Part shown: positions 45,183-55,894 of the stretch, piece after piece
Numbering within the stretch: the stretch's first letter is position 1
Layout: every line of letters starts with the position of its first letter
Assembly: GCF_006546735.2 (NCBI RefSeq)
Contig: NZ_VICD02000006.1
Location: 1 to 64,000, forward strand
Length of the DNA stretch: 64,000 bases
Reading direction: 5' to 3'
From: Marilutibacter maris
GTDB lineage: Bacteria; Pseudomonadota; Gammaproteobacteria; Xanthomonadales; Xanthomonadaceae
The notes under the pieces: model-generated
Databases searched by the model: none
Told to the model about the DNA's origin: nothing
What the model saw: only the letters and a program-made list of their open reading frames with translations
Made by a program: the position numbers and the translations under genes

Positions 45183-45514
45183 GTTTCATTTCCTTGTCAT
45201 GGAGGCGGCCCCGCCGGGGCCGACCGAAGGCGCAGCGGCGCCGCAAACCGGGCCGTGATCCCTTGCACCGGACCCGGCCGCGGGAACCGCCACGGCGCGC
45301 TGCCGCAGCGGAAGCGGCGACATTGTGATCGGATCGACTGTCAAACACAAATGCGAATCACTAACATTTAACGCGCCGTCGCCCATCATCGACGGCGACG
45401 ACGGCACGGACGCCCGTCCACGCCGTGCGTCGATGCATGCCGCATCCCGCCAGCGGGCCACCACGCCTGCCAGCTGATTCCACTGACAGCCCCCGACAGC
45501 CCGCAGGTAACTTC
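45183..45514. promoter_or_regulatory. Divergent control region of the siderophore locus
   Basis: 332 bases without a gene. The AT-rich core at about 45321-45372 holds the Fur box and presumably both promoters. Individual -10/-35 elements could not be assigned with confidence. Confidence 0.55.
45350..45368. promoter_or_regulatory. Fur box between receptor and siderophore operon
   Basis: AATGCGAATCACTAACATT is an imperfect 19-base dyad matching the AATGATAATCATTATCATT type of Fur site at most positions, with the symmetric AATG/CATT ends. It lies in an AT-rich island of the divergent spacer, 168 bases before the receptor start and 147 before entC, well placed to repress both when iron is plentiful. 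Confidence 0.72.
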
Positions 45515-46767
45515 ATGGACGCTTCCTCCAGCGCCGCGACCGCGTTCGCCGACGCGCCGGCAATCCCGCATCCGAGCTCGCCACGGATTTCTCCCCGTCC
45601 GCCACGCGATGCATTGCTCGATGCCTGGCGGCCGGGCGATGGCCTGTTCTCCTCGCCACGCCAGCAGTTGCATTGCCGCGGGGTACAGGCGCGTTTGCGC
45701 AGCGCCGCCAACGACGGACTCGCCGACGCCGCCGACGCCCTGCTGGCCGGATGCGGTCGCGACGGCAGCGATCGCCTGCCACTGATCGGCGCGATCCCGT
45801 TCGACCGTCACGCCCCGGCGCGGCTGTGGCTGCCGCAACAGGCGGTATTCGCCAGCGGCCACGCGCGGCATCGCGGCAGCCGGCGGCCCTCCGACCGCGG
45901 CGGCGACGCGCACGCCTTGCCGCCGGCGCGCTCGGTACCCTCGGCATCGGACTACCTCGCCGCGGTCGCGCAGGCGCTGGCGCGGATCGAACGCGGCGAG
46001 CTGGACAAGGTGGTGATGTCGCGCTGCCTGCGCCTGCGTACCCGGGTCGACGTCGACGCGCTGCTGTCGGCACTGCTGGCGCGCGACCCGGCCGGCTACA
46101 CCTTCGCGGTCGATGCCGGCGACGACACGCGCGCCGGCCAACTGGTCGGCACCAGCCCGGAGCTGCTGCTGCGCAAGCACGGCGCGCGGGTCACTTCCAA
46201 TCCCCTGGCCGGTTCGGCGCCGCGCAGCGTCGATCCGGACGAGGACGCGCATCGCGCGCAGGCACTGCTGGCCTCAGCCAAGGACCGCCACGAGCACGCC
46301 CTGGTGGTCGACGCGGTCGCGACCGCGCTGGCGCCCTGGTGCCGGAACCTGGAAGTGCCGGCGACGCCGTCGCTGCTGGCGACGCCGACCATGTGGCATC
46401 TGTCGACGCGGATCGACGGCACCCTCGCCGATGCCTCGACCCATGCCCTGCGCCTGGCCCTGCAACTGCACCCGACGCCGGCGGTGTGCGGGCACCCGAC
46501 CGCCGCGGCGCGCACCGCGATCGGCGAGCTGGAAGGCTACGACCGCGACCTGTTCACCGGCCTGGTCGGCTGGTGCGACGCCCACGGCGACGGCGAATGG
46601 GCGGTGACGATCCGCTGCGCCCTGGTCGAGGCCGAAGCGGCGACGCTGTATGCCGGCGCCGGCGTGGTCGCCGGCTCGACGCCCGAGGCCGAGCTGGCCG
46701 AAACCAGCGCCAAGCTGGGCACGATGCTGGCGGCGATGGGGCTGCCGCCGTTGACCGAGGGCCAGCC

Positions 46768-46771
<4 letters not shown>
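45515..46771 (+). CDS. entC: Isochorismate synthase
   Basis: Converts chorismate to isochorismate, the first committed step to 2,3-dihydroxybenzoate. 418 residues from the ATG at 45515 (AGGTAA upstream). The first 140 residues are diverged. The conserved catalytic half has GELDKVVMSRCLRL (about 178-191, with the general-base Lys), GTSPELLLRKHG, NPLAGSAPR, and GELEGYDRDLFTGLVGW (about 331-347) with the Mg-binding Glu residues. First gene of the operon. It overlaps entE by four bases. Confidence 0.92.
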
Positions 46772-48428
<1,657 letters not shown>

Positions 48429-48432
<4 letters not shown>

Positions 48433-49310
48433 GCATTCCCCGTATCGCCCCCTACCCGCTGCCGGACCGGTTGCCCGCGCAGGACCGGGTCGACTGGCGG
48501 CCCGATCCCGAACGCGCGGTGTTGCTGGTGCACGATCTGCAGGACTATTTCCTGGATTTCTACGACACCGCGCAGAGCCCGGTCGCGCCGATGCTCGACA
48601 ACGTGCGCGCCCTGCGCGAGGCCTGCGACGGGGCCGGGGTGCCGGTGATCTATACCGCGCAGCCACCGCAGCAGACCGTGCGCCAGCGTGGCCTGCTGCA
48701 GGACTGGTGGGGGCCGGGCGTAACCGCCCGGCCGGAGCGCGCCGGCATCGCCGCCACGGTCGCTCCGCGCGACCACGACACCGTGCTAACCAAATGGCGC
48801 TACAGCGCGTTCGCATCCAGCGACCTGCTGGAGCGGATGCGCGAGCAGGGCCGCGACCAGCTGCTGATCTGCGGCGTCTACGCCCACATCGGTTGCATGA
48901 CCACCGCGCTGGACGCGTTCATGCGCGACATCCAACCGTTCATGCTCGCCGATGCCCTGGCCGACTTCAGCGCCGAGGAACACGCCATGGCGCTGGCCTA
49001 CGTGGCGCGCCGCTGCGGCGTCGCGTTGACCACCGACGCCTGCATCGACGCCCTGAAGGCCACGTCGGGTCTGCCGGCCAGCCTGGACGCCCTGCGCGCG
49101 GAACTGGCGCGGATCATCGAGCTGCCGGTCGAACAGGTCGGCGCCGACGACAACCCGCTGCACCTGGGTCTGGACTCGATCCGCCTGATGAGCCTGCTCG
49201 AACGCTGGTCCGCGGCCGGTGCCGAGATCGGCTTCGTCGACCTCGCCGAACGCGAGCGCGTGGCCGACTGGTGGGCACTGCTGCAGCGGCACCGCGAGGC
49301 GTTGCGATGA
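48429..49310 (+). CDS. entB: Isochorismatase with aryl carrier protein domain
   Basis: 293 residues. The N-terminal isochorismatase (1-205: Asp in LLVHDLQDYF near 36, Lys in TKWRYSAF near 122, Cys in HIGCMTTA near 156) removes pyruvate from isochorismate. The C-terminal aryl carrier (215-293) has the phosphopantetheine site Ser in LHLGLDSIRLM (about 250). No phosphopantetheinyl transferase gene is nearby, so it must be supplied from elsewhere. ATGA overlaps on both sides. Confidence 0.94.
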
Positions 49311-50614
49311 GCGCGGACACGCGGCCGCTGACCGCACCGCAGTACGGCATGTGGGCCGGCCAGCGGATGGAACCGGACAGCCCCGCATTCTGGACCGCCG
49401 AGGCGATCGAACTGCGTGGTCCACTGGACGCGGCCGCGCTCGGCCATGCGGTGATCGACACCCTGCGCCGCTGCGACGCCCTGCACATGCGTTACCGCGA
49501 CGACGGCGACGGCGTGCGCCAGCGGCTGGACCCGGCGCGCGCCGTGGCGTGGCCGCAACACGACTTCAGCGGCGAGGCCGATCCGTGGCGGGCCGCCGAG
49601 GCCTGGATGCGCGCCGACCTCGACCGCCCGGCACGGCTGGGCAGCGGCCCGCTGTTCGCCACCGCGCTGCTGCGGCTCGGTCCGCAACGGCACCTGTGGT
49701 ACCTGCGTGCGCACCACATCGCGCTGGACGGGTTCGCCTACCTGCTGCTGATCCACCGGGTCGCGGCGGTGTACTCGGCCGCGGTCGACGGACGCGAAAT
49801 ACCGGCGGCGCGCGACTTCGCGCTGGCGCCGGTGATCGACGAGGCCGAGAGCTACCGGCAGTCGCCGCAGCGCGCGCGCGATCGCGACTTCTGGATGGCG
49901 CGGCTGCAGGCGGCGCCGACGCCGGTGACCCTGGCGCCGCTGCAACCGCCGTCCGACGTTGCCCGCTCCGAGCGTCATCGCCTGCCACTGTCGCAGTACG
50001 CACGCTGGCAGGCCGGCGCGCACGAATGCGGAGTCGACTGGGGCGCGTGGCTGATCGCCGGCATCGCCGCGTGGATGCACCGCGCCAGCGGCGCCACCTC
50101 GATCTGCATCGGCCTGCTGGTGATGAACCGCCTCGGCAGCCGCGCCCTGGGCGTGCCGTGCATGAGCATGAACGTGGTGCCGCTGCAACTGCGGATCGAT
50201 CCCGATGCCGGCTTCGACACGCTGGCGCGCGAGGCCTCGGCCGCACTGGCGCGGCTCCGTCCGCACCAGCGCTACAACTACGAATGGATGCGCGAGGACA
50301 TGGGCCTGGCCGGCAGCCACGCCCAGCTCTACGGGCCGGTGCTGAACCTGATGCCGTTCGACCGCGGTTTCCGCTTCTCCGGACTGGAGGCCGAGGCGCA
50401 CCCGGTCTCGGTCGGTTCGGTCGAGGACATGGACATCACCGTGTCGCCGCTGCCCGACGGCCTGCGCGTGGACATCGAAGCCAATCCCGCCGCCTACGAC
50501 GCCGCCACCCTGGGCCGCCACCATCGCGACCTGCTGGCGACCCTGGACGCCGCGCTGGACGATCCACGCGCGCCGCTGGCGCGACTGCACGCCACCGTGG
50601 AGGCGATCGCATGA
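49307..50614 (+). CDS. Stand-alone NRPS condensation enzyme (VibH-like amide synthase)
   Basis: 435 residues, the size of a single condensation domain such as VibH of vibriobactin synthesis. The active-site motif HHIALDG (136-142, second His catalytic) and later RALGVPCMSMNVVPLQL are intact. No adenylation, carrier or thioesterase domain is attached or adjacent. It therefore probably transfers dihydroxybenzoyl groups from the EntB carrier onto a free di- or polyamine, giving a bis-catecholamide. The amine is not specified by the sequence. Coupled by ATGA to entB and to the next gene. Confidence 0.88.
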   Translation: MSADTRPLTAPQYGMWAGQRMEPDSPAFWTAEAIELRGPLDAAALGHAVIDTLRRCDALHMRYRDDGDGVRQRLDPARAVAWPQHDFSGEADPWRAAEAWMRADLDRPARLGSGPLFATALLRLGPQRHLWYLRAHHIALDGFAYLLLIHRVAAVYSAAVDGREIPAARDFALAPVIDEAESYRQSPQRARDRDFWMARLQAAPTPVTLAPLQPPSDVARSERHRLPLSQYARWQAGAHECGVDWGAWLIAGIAAWMHRASGATSICIGLLVMNRLGSRALGVPCMSMNVVPLQLRIDPDAGFDTLAREASAALARLRPHQRYNYEWMREDMGLAGSHAQLYGPVLNLMPFDRGFRFSGLEAEAHPVSVGSVEDMDITVSPLPDGLRVDIEANPAAYDAATLGRHHRDLLATLDAALDDPRAPLARLHATVEAIA

Positions 50615-51411
50615 GCGCACCGGCGACCGGGCTGATCCGGGTACTGGACGGCGGCGCCGCGCTGACCCCGCGGATGCGCCGCCTGCGCTTCGAGGGCGAG
50701 GTGTTGGCGGCGTTTCCGGCGGACTGCGAAGGCGCCCACATCAAGCTGCTGTTTCCGCTGCAGGATGGCGAGTCCCCCGCCCTTCCGACGATCGGCGCGG
50801 GGGGACCGCAGTGGCCGCGGGACCGGCCACGGCCGTGGTCGCGGACCTACACCGTCGCCGCCATCGACCCGGCCCGGCGGTGGCTGGATGTCGACTTCGT
50901 CCTGCATGGCGACGACGGCCCGGCCTCGCGCTGGGCGGCGCGGGCGACGCCCGGCCGGGTGCTGGGCCTGATCGGCCCCGGCGGGCCGCCACTGTACCGG
51001 CCCGACGCCGGGCGCTTCCTGCTGATCGGCGACCCCAGCAGCCTGCCGTTGCTGCGGGCGGTGATGCGCAAGCTGCCGGAGACCGCGGCCGGCGATGTGC
51101 TGATCGAGCTGCCCGACCTCGGCGAGCGCCAGCCGCTGCCGCCGCGTCCGCAGATGCGCGTGCGCTGGCTGCAACGCGCGGACCTGCTCGACGCGGTCCG
51201 CGCACTGGCACCGCCCGAAGGCACGGTTTCGCTCACCCTGGCCGGCGAAAGCGGTCAGGTGGTCGCGATCCGCCGCTACCTGCGCGAGCACTGGGGCCTG
51301 CCCAAGGCCATGATGTACGCGGTGCCGTACTGGAAGGAACGGCTGGACGAGGACGGCTACCACGACGAGCGTCATCGGATCATGGACGGTTTCGAGGCGG
51401 AGGCCGCATGA
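50611..51411 (+). CDS. Siderophore-interacting ferric reductase (ViuB/SIP family)
   Basis: 266 residues. An FAD-binding barrel with the hallmark RPWSRTYTVAAID (about 71-83) and an NAD(P)H-type domain with GRFLLIGDPSSLPLLRAVM (in part, about 131-149) and LTLAGESGQVVAIRRYLRE (about 208-226). These cytoplasmic enzymes reduce ferric siderophores to free the iron. Lying inside the biosynthetic operon, it closes the uptake cycle. Overlaps both neighbours by four bases. Confidence 0.92.
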   Translation: MSAPATGLIRVLDGGAALTPRMRRLRFEGEVLAAFPADCEGAHIKLLFPLQDGESPALPTIGAGGPQWPRDRPRPWSRTYTVAAIDPARRWLDVDFVLHGDDGPASRWAARATPGRVLGLIGPGGPPLYRPDAGRFLLIGDPSSLPLLRAVMRKLPETAAGDVLIELPDLGERQPLPPRPQMRVRWLQRADLLDAVRALAPPEGTVSLTLAGESGQVVAIRRYLREHWGLPKAMMYAVPYWKERLDEDGYHDERHRIMDGFEAEAA

Positions 51412-52190
51412 ACGCACAGTCAGGGGAGTTCGCCGGACACTTGGCGCTGGTCACCGGCGCCGCCTCGGGAATCGGCGCCGCGGTCGCGCGCATGCTCGCC
51501 ACGCGCGGCGCGGGCCTGGCGCTGATCGACCGCGATGCCGACGGTCTGCGAGCGCTGGCGGCGACCCTGCCCGTCGATGCCACCTGCCTGACGGTGGATG
51601 TCGTCGACGCGGCCGCGGTCGAGCGCGCGGTGGATGCCATCGAGGCCGACCGCGGGCCGCTCGACCATCTCGCCCACGTCGCCGGCATCCTGCGCATCGG
51701 CGACGCGCTGGAGATGGCGCCCGACGACTGGGATGCCTGCATGGCGGTCAATGCCCGCGCGGTGTTCGGCACCACCCGCGCGGTCGCGCGAAGGATGCGC
51801 GAGCGAAGGCGCGGCAGCATCGTCGTGGTCGGTTCCAACGCCGCGACGACACCGCGCGCCGGGATGGCCGCCTACGCGGCGTCGAAGGCGGCGGCGAGCG
51901 CCTACCTGCGTTGCCTGGCATTGGAACTGGCGCCGCACGGGGTGCGCTGCAACCTGGTCTCCCCGGGGTCGACCGACACCCCGATGCAACAGGCCCTCGC
52001 CGGCAGCGCGCAGGCGCGGCAGGCCATCCTGGACGGCGTGCCCGAACGCTACCGGCTGGGCATTCCGCTGGGCCGGATCGCCGAGGCCGCGGACGTCGCC
52101 GAGGCCGTGTGCTTCCTGCTCGGCGAACGCGCCCGCCACATCGTCATGCACGACCTGCGGGTCGATGGCGGCGCCACCCTGGACGCCTGA
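51408..52190 (+). CDS. entA: 2,3-dihydro-2,3-dihydroxybenzoate dehydrogenase
   Basis: 260 residues, short-chain dehydrogenase. NAD site TGAASGIGAA (about 16-25), NARAVFG (about 120), catalytic Ser in VVVGSNAA, and YAASK (about 147-151). The LVSPGSTDTPM and C-terminal VDGGATL segments match EntA. It oxidises dihydro-DHB to 2,3-dihydroxybenzoate, completing the EntCBA branch. Last gene of the operon. Its stop lies in a palindrome shared with the convergent gene. Confidence 0.93.
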   Translation: MNAQSGEFAGHLALVTGAASGIGAAVARMLATRGAGLALIDRDADGLRALAATLPVDATCLTVDVVDAAAVERAVDAIEADRGPLDHLAHVAGILRIGDALEMAPDDWDACMAVNARAVFGTTRAVARRMRERRRGSIVVVGSNAATTPRAGMAAYAASKAAASAYLRCLALELAPHGVRCNLVSPGSTDTPMQQALAGSAQARQAILDGVPERYRLGIPLGRIAEAADVAEAVCFLLGERARHIVMHDLRVDGGATLDA

Positions 52191-52199
52191 GCCGGCTCA
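52188..52199. repeat. 12-base palindrome holding both stop codons of convergent genes
   Basis: TGAGCCGGCTCA reads identically on both strands. Its first three bases are the entA stop and its last three are the stop of the minus-strand neighbour, leaving only six bases between the genes. Confidence 0.8.
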
Positions 52200-52853
52200 G
52201 TGGCCGCGCCCCTTGTCCTTGCCCTTGCCTTTGCCCGAATTGCCATTGCCGCGATTGCCCTGGCCATTGCCATTGCCATTGCCACGGCCCTGGGCACTGG
52301 AGCGGCCGTTGCCGTTGCCGCCCTGGGCATCATGGCCCCGCTGGCTGGCGCCGCGGCCGCGGCCCGGGAAGTCGCGCTCCAGGTCGGCGTCGATCGTGAT
52401 CGTGCGCCCCCAGCGGTCGTAGCTGGGCACGAAACCGCGCTTGAGGCGATGGAATTCCGGCGAACCGGGCTTGATGCCCAGATCCTTGGCGACCGCGCCC
52501 CAGCCGCGACCGTGGTCGCGCTCCCAGACGTCGGCCACGTAGCGGCACGGACGGCCGATGATCGAGGCGATCGCGCAGGCGATGTAGACATCGCCCGGCG
52601 CCCAGCGCCGGGTATCGAGCAGATCGACCACCAGCGAACGCGGGGCACCGTGGTAACGGACCATCTCGTCGATGAAGGGGTCGCGATAGCGGTGGCCGTA
52701 GCGGTTCATGTCGCCGAGCCAGGTATCGACCCAGACATCGCCGGAACGCGGGTTCCAGCCGAAAGTGAAGTCCTGGGCCGCCGCCGGTGCGGCGAGGCCG
52801 GCGCCGGCCGCGAGCGCGGCGGCCAGGGCGAGTTTGCGTGCAATGGAAACCAT
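52197..52853 (-). CDS. Secreted protein with Gly/Asn-rich tail, unknown function
   Basis: 218 residues. Signal peptide about 1-26 (ending AAAQ). The middle (about 30-165) contains two Cys (IACAIAS, GRPCRYV) and WERDHGRGWGAVAKDLGIKP, resembling helical modules of other small xanthomonad exported proteins. The last 45 residues are a low-complexity Gly/Asn/Lys/Arg run (QGNRGNGNSGKGKGKDKGRG). Possibly periplasmic. No family named. Convergent with entA. Confidence 0.75.
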   Translation of the reverse strand: MVSIARKLALAAALAAGAGLAAPAAAQDFTFGWNPRSGDVWVDTWLGDMNRYGHRYRDPFIDEMVRYHGAPRSLVVDLLDTRRWAPGDVYIACAIASIIGRPCRYVADVWERDHGRGWGAVAKDLGIKPGSPEFHRLKRGFVPSYDRWGRTITIDADLERDFPGRGRGASQRGHDAQGGNGNGRSSAQGRGNGNGNGQGNRGNGNSGKGKGKDKGRGH

Positions 52854-52909
52854 CGTGCGGGCCTCGTTTGCGGAATGGGGGGAGTGTAGCCGGCCGACCC
52901 GGGCCGGGC

Positions 52910-53353
52910 TCAGCGCGAGATCACGAACTTGCCGAACGCCACGCCGATGTCCCAGCCCTTGCCGGTACCGGCCAACGCCAGCGAAACCTCGCCCTTGGTC
53001 ACCACCTGGGCCTTGCTCGAGCGCACCGCGCCGGCATGCGCCTCGGCACTGACATAGGTGCCCAGCAAGTCATTGATGCTGTCGACGCCGGAAAACTCGC
53101 CGACGCCGTTCTCGATGGTCGACTTGCCGAAACTCAGGCCGCCGCCCTTGGTCTCGATCCGGACCGCCATGCGCTGGCCGTTGTCGCAACTGATCGTGCC
53201 GTTGCCCGACGCGGTCTTGTAGAACACCGACCAGCCGGACAGGTTGAAGCGCAGTTCGCAATCGACCTCACCGGCCTGCGCCGGCACCGGCGCCAGGCCC
53301 AGCATCGGCGCCGCCAGCAACAGCGCCGCGAACATCATCGACGGACGTTTCAT
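52910..53353 (-). CDS. Secreted protein of unknown function
   Basis: 147 residues. Signal peptide about 1-27 (APVPAQA/G). The mature part begins EVDCELRFNLSGWSVFYKTA, has a second Cys (TISCDNGQ), and a Gly/Ser-rich beta pattern ending GWDIGVAFGKFVISR. The two Cys probably form a disulphide. Conserved-looking but not a family I can name. It is the middle gene of three small secreted-protein genes in the same orientation. Confidence 0.75.
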   Translation of the reverse strand: MKRPSMMFAALLLAAPMLGLAPVPAQAGEVDCELRFNLSGWSVFYKTASGNGTISCDNGQRMAVRIETKGGGLSFGKSTIENGVGEFSGVDSINDLLGTYVSAEAHAGAVRSSKAQVVTKGEVSLALAGTGKGWDIGVAFGKFVISR

Positions 53354-53403
53354 AACTACCTCCAGCAGGTCGTCCCGGCGGCAAGGCTACCACCGGTGCG
53401 GGG

Positions 53404-53880
53404 TCAATCGCGGTCGCGCCAGCGGCGGCCGTCGTGACGACGGTCGTAGCGGACGCGATAGTCGCGGGAATCCCGGTGATGACGGCGATCGCGACGGTCG
53501 TAACGGTCGCGGCGGTCATAGCGGTCGTAGCGGTCGCGGTACCGATGATCGTAGCGGTGCTTGCCCGGCCCATGGCGGTAATAGCCGTGGGCGACGCCGT
53601 AGGGCGGGCCTCCGCGGTAGTGACGGCTGTAGTACGAGCGCGGCACGTAGCGGTAATAGCTGCGGTGGCCGCGGCGATCGCGGACGATCACCACGCGGTC
53701 GTAGCGGCCGTAGTTGCCGTGGCGGTAGTAGGGGTTGCCGCCGTGATAGATCACGTCGGCCACATCGACCAGGACCCGGACCAGATCGTCGCTGGCGCGC
53801 GCCTGGGTCGGGAACAGGCCGGCGACGCCGATGCCCAGGGCAATCGCGGTGGTCGCGATCCAACGGTTCAAGGCGATCAT
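53404..53880 (-). CDS. Secreted Arg/Tyr/Asp/His-rich low-complexity protein
   Basis: 158 residues. Signal peptide about 1-29 (TQARA). A short ordered part (DDLVRVLVDVADVIYHGGN) is followed by about 95 residues dominated by Arg, Tyr, His, Asp and Gly with repeats such as YDRRDRYDRRDRR. The DNA shows matching reiterated CGGTCGTAG/CGGTCGCGG blocks at about 53440-53560. Highly basic exported proteins of this kind occur in the group. The function is unknown. Confidence 0.72.
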   Translation of the reverse strand: MIALNRWIATTAIALGIGVAGLFPTQARASDDLVRVLVDVADVIYHGGNPYYRHGNYGRYDRVVIVRDRRGHRSYYRYVPRSYYSRHYRGGPPYGVAHGYYRHGPGKHRYDHRYRDRYDRYDRRDRYDRRDRRHHRDSRDYRVRYDRRHDGRRWRDRD

Positions 53881-54038
53881 GGCGCTCTCCTGCGGTGGGT
53901 GGACATGGCCCCACCCTGCCCCCGCCCCGGTGAACCGGTTTTTAACCTGCCGCGATCGGGCGCGCGAACCGATATCCGGTAGGGTCCCCGTTCAGGAATG
54001 CCGCAACGCAACGTGGCGGCGATCACGTCACCGCACCG

Positions 54039-54386
54039 TCACTTGCCGGCTTCGGCGGCCTCCGCGGCGATCGCGCGCAATGCCTGCGGCCATTCGGTCG
54101 CGGTAGGGACCACCCGCAGGCGCGGCGCGGCATGGTCGACCGAGGTCTCGGCCTCGTGCGCCCAGGTCAGGTGATAGGGCACGTGAACGCCCCAACCGCC
54201 CAACGCCAGCACCGGCTCGATGTCCGACCGCAGCGAGTTGCCGACCATCGCGAACTCGTCCGCCTCGCAGCCGAACTCCTCCAGCAGGCGGCGGTAGGTC
54301 GGCACGTCCTTCTCGCTGACGATCTCGATCCGGCGGAACAGTCCGGCCAGGCCGCAGTCGCGGACCTTCTTCTCCTGGTGGAACAT
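54039..54386 (-). pseudogene. 3' remnant of a HAD-family hydrolase gene cut by the integrated element
   Basis: About 115 residues in HAD register remain: FHQEKKVRDCGLAGLFRRIE, then IVSEKDVPTYRRLLEEFG, FAMVGNSLRSDIEPVLALGG (motif IV region, G-N-S-x-x-S-D) and VPYHLTWAHE. Family proteins have about 110 more residues before this, including the nucleophile DxDxT and the ITKGD loop. Upstream of about 54386 the homology stops, exactly where the integrase-bearing element begins. The frame stays open for 50 more codons into the element, so a chimeric product is formally possible. Confidence 0.8.
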
Positions 54387-54399
54387 GCGCGTCTTGTAT

Positions 54400-54416
54400 G
54401 TTGCTGATTGTGCAAC
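54400..54416. other. Candidate attachment-site core at the left end of the integrated element
   Basis: GTTGC-TGATTGT-GCAAC: two 5-base inverted arms around a 7-base spacer, the geometry of a tyrosine-recombinase core. It lies just beyond the point where HAD homology ends and 48 bases before the integrase start. The other end of the element is outside the window, so the direct repeat cannot be defined. Confidence 0.45.
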
Positions 54417-54463
54417 CATTTTAGAGTACAGTTCCGTAATCGGGGCAAATCTGGGGCAACATC

Positions 54464-55891
54464 GTGGCACGTCCTTCCAAAGCCGTAATGGCCGCCAGGG
54501 CCAAGTCCAAGGCGTTACTGGCTCAGGATTGGCAGTCATCCGTACCCGGCGTGTTCTTTATAGCCGTTGGCGAGCCTCGATGGGCTGCCCGGATCCGGTG
54601 GCAGAAGGACAACGCCGTTTATCGCGACAAGACCCATGTCTGGAAGCTGTCGATCAGCCCCAAGACCGGGGGCTACACCGAGAAAGATCTGCTCCATTGG
54701 CAGAAGCAGGCGGAAGCCTGGGCCGAAGCCGAATGGCTTGCGTTGGAGAAGTCCAAAAAGCAGTTCTCACGAAGCGCGCAAGCCAGTTCATGGACGCTGG
54801 AAATGCTGCTGACGAAGTACCTGGAAGGCCTGGACGACGGGTCGATCAAGTATCGCTCATGCGCCTCGGATCGCTCTCGCGTGCGAGTCCTGCTGGGTAT
54901 CGCCGAGAAAGGCGCCAACGCCCGCAACAAAGCGTTCGCTCCCGTGCTGGGCAAGACGATGGACGAACTGGTGCCCACTGACTTCTATACGGAGCACCCA
55001 CGATCCCATCCCCGGGCCATCCTGCTCCACTACAAGGGCCGCAACGGGCAGCCACCCAAGAACAACGCCTGCATCAAGCTCATCCAGACCATCCGCACGG
55101 TGATGGGCCATGCCATCCGTGAGTGGGGGCTGGACCTGGACCTGGCTAAGGTGCCATTGCCACCGATCACCAAGGATCCCGGTCGGGACGAGACTCTGAC
55201 CGATGAAGAGTTCCGCTGGATCATGGACGAGATGAAAGAATGCGATCAGGCCACGCGGGACGTTGTGGTGATGAACCGCTACTCGGCCATGCGTCGTAGT
55301 GAGGCGGTCAAGCTGGACTGGGAGCGGGTGACTTCGGACAACACTGCAGCAAAGCTCACGAACACCAAGAGCCGACGGGTCAACGGCAAAGATCTGCCGC
55401 GGGAGCGCACCGTTCCTTTCGCCCCTGCCGTAGTCGAGATGTTGGCGCGTCGCCGCGAAGCCAGCGATACCCAGACCGGCGCCGTGTTCCTGACTGCCGC
55501 TGGCGCCCGTATCTGGCCAGATGCCGTCACGAAGGCCTGGGAGCGCGCACGCAGGCGCGCCGCCCGAAAGCACAATCGGCCCGACCTGCTGAACAAGCGG
55601 CTGCACGATCTGCGGCACACCCGCATTACGGAGCTGGGCGAGGACATGCCCGTGGCCATGATCGCCAAGATGTCGGGGCACGACGACTTGGCCTCCTTCA
55701 TGAGGTACTTCAATCCGAAATCGGATGCCATCCGGCGCAAGATGGCGGAGGCCGACCGCAGGCGCCTGGCTTCGGGCGGCACCGGAGGACCGTCGGCGGT
55801 AGAGACGGCAGTGGCGGTGTTGTCGGAACTGTCGCCTGACGAAATGGCCCAGGTCATGGCTGTGTTGTTTTCCAAGAAGGTAGCAGCGTAG
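54464..55891 (+). CDS. Tyrosine-family site-specific integrase
   Basis: 475 residues, GTG start. N-terminal SAM-like core-binding part (about 105-225) and a C-terminal catalytic domain with Arg in SAMRRSEAVKL (about 277), HDLRHTR (381-387), SGHDD (His406) and the nucleophile Tyr415 in FMRYFNP. It reads away from the HAD remnant into the element, with its start next to the candidate attachment site, as usual for integrative elements. The extra C-terminal tail (about 430-475) is Ala/Ser-rich. Confidence 0.93.
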   Translation: MARPSKAVMAARAKSKALLAQDWQSSVPGVFFIAVGEPRWAARIRWQKDNAVYRDKTHVWKLSISPKTGGYTEKDLLHWQKQAEAWAEAEWLALEKSKKQFSRSAQASSWTLEMLLTKYLEGLDDGSIKYRSCASDRSRVRVLLGIAEKGANARNKAFAPVLGKTMDELVPTDFYTEHPRSHPRAILLHYKGRNGQPPKNNACIKLIQTIRTVMGHAIREWGLDLDLAKVPLPPITKDPGRDETLTDEEFRWIMDEMKECDQATRDVVVMNRYSAMRRSEAVKLDWERVTSDNTAAKLTNTKSRRVNGKDLPRERTVPFAPAVVEMLARRREASDTQTGAVFLTAAGARIWPDAVTKAWERARRRAARKHNRPDLLNKRLHDLRHTRITELGEDMPVAMIAKMSGHDDLASFMRYFNPKSDAIRRKMAEADRRRLASGGTGGPSAVETAVAVLSELSPDEMAQVMAVLFSKKVAA

Positions 55892-55894
55892 GCC

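Noticed and set aside
54300-54470. tRNA-gene attachment site for the integrase
   Set aside because: No cloverleaf or T-loop consensus could be found. The disrupted gene is a HAD hydrolase.
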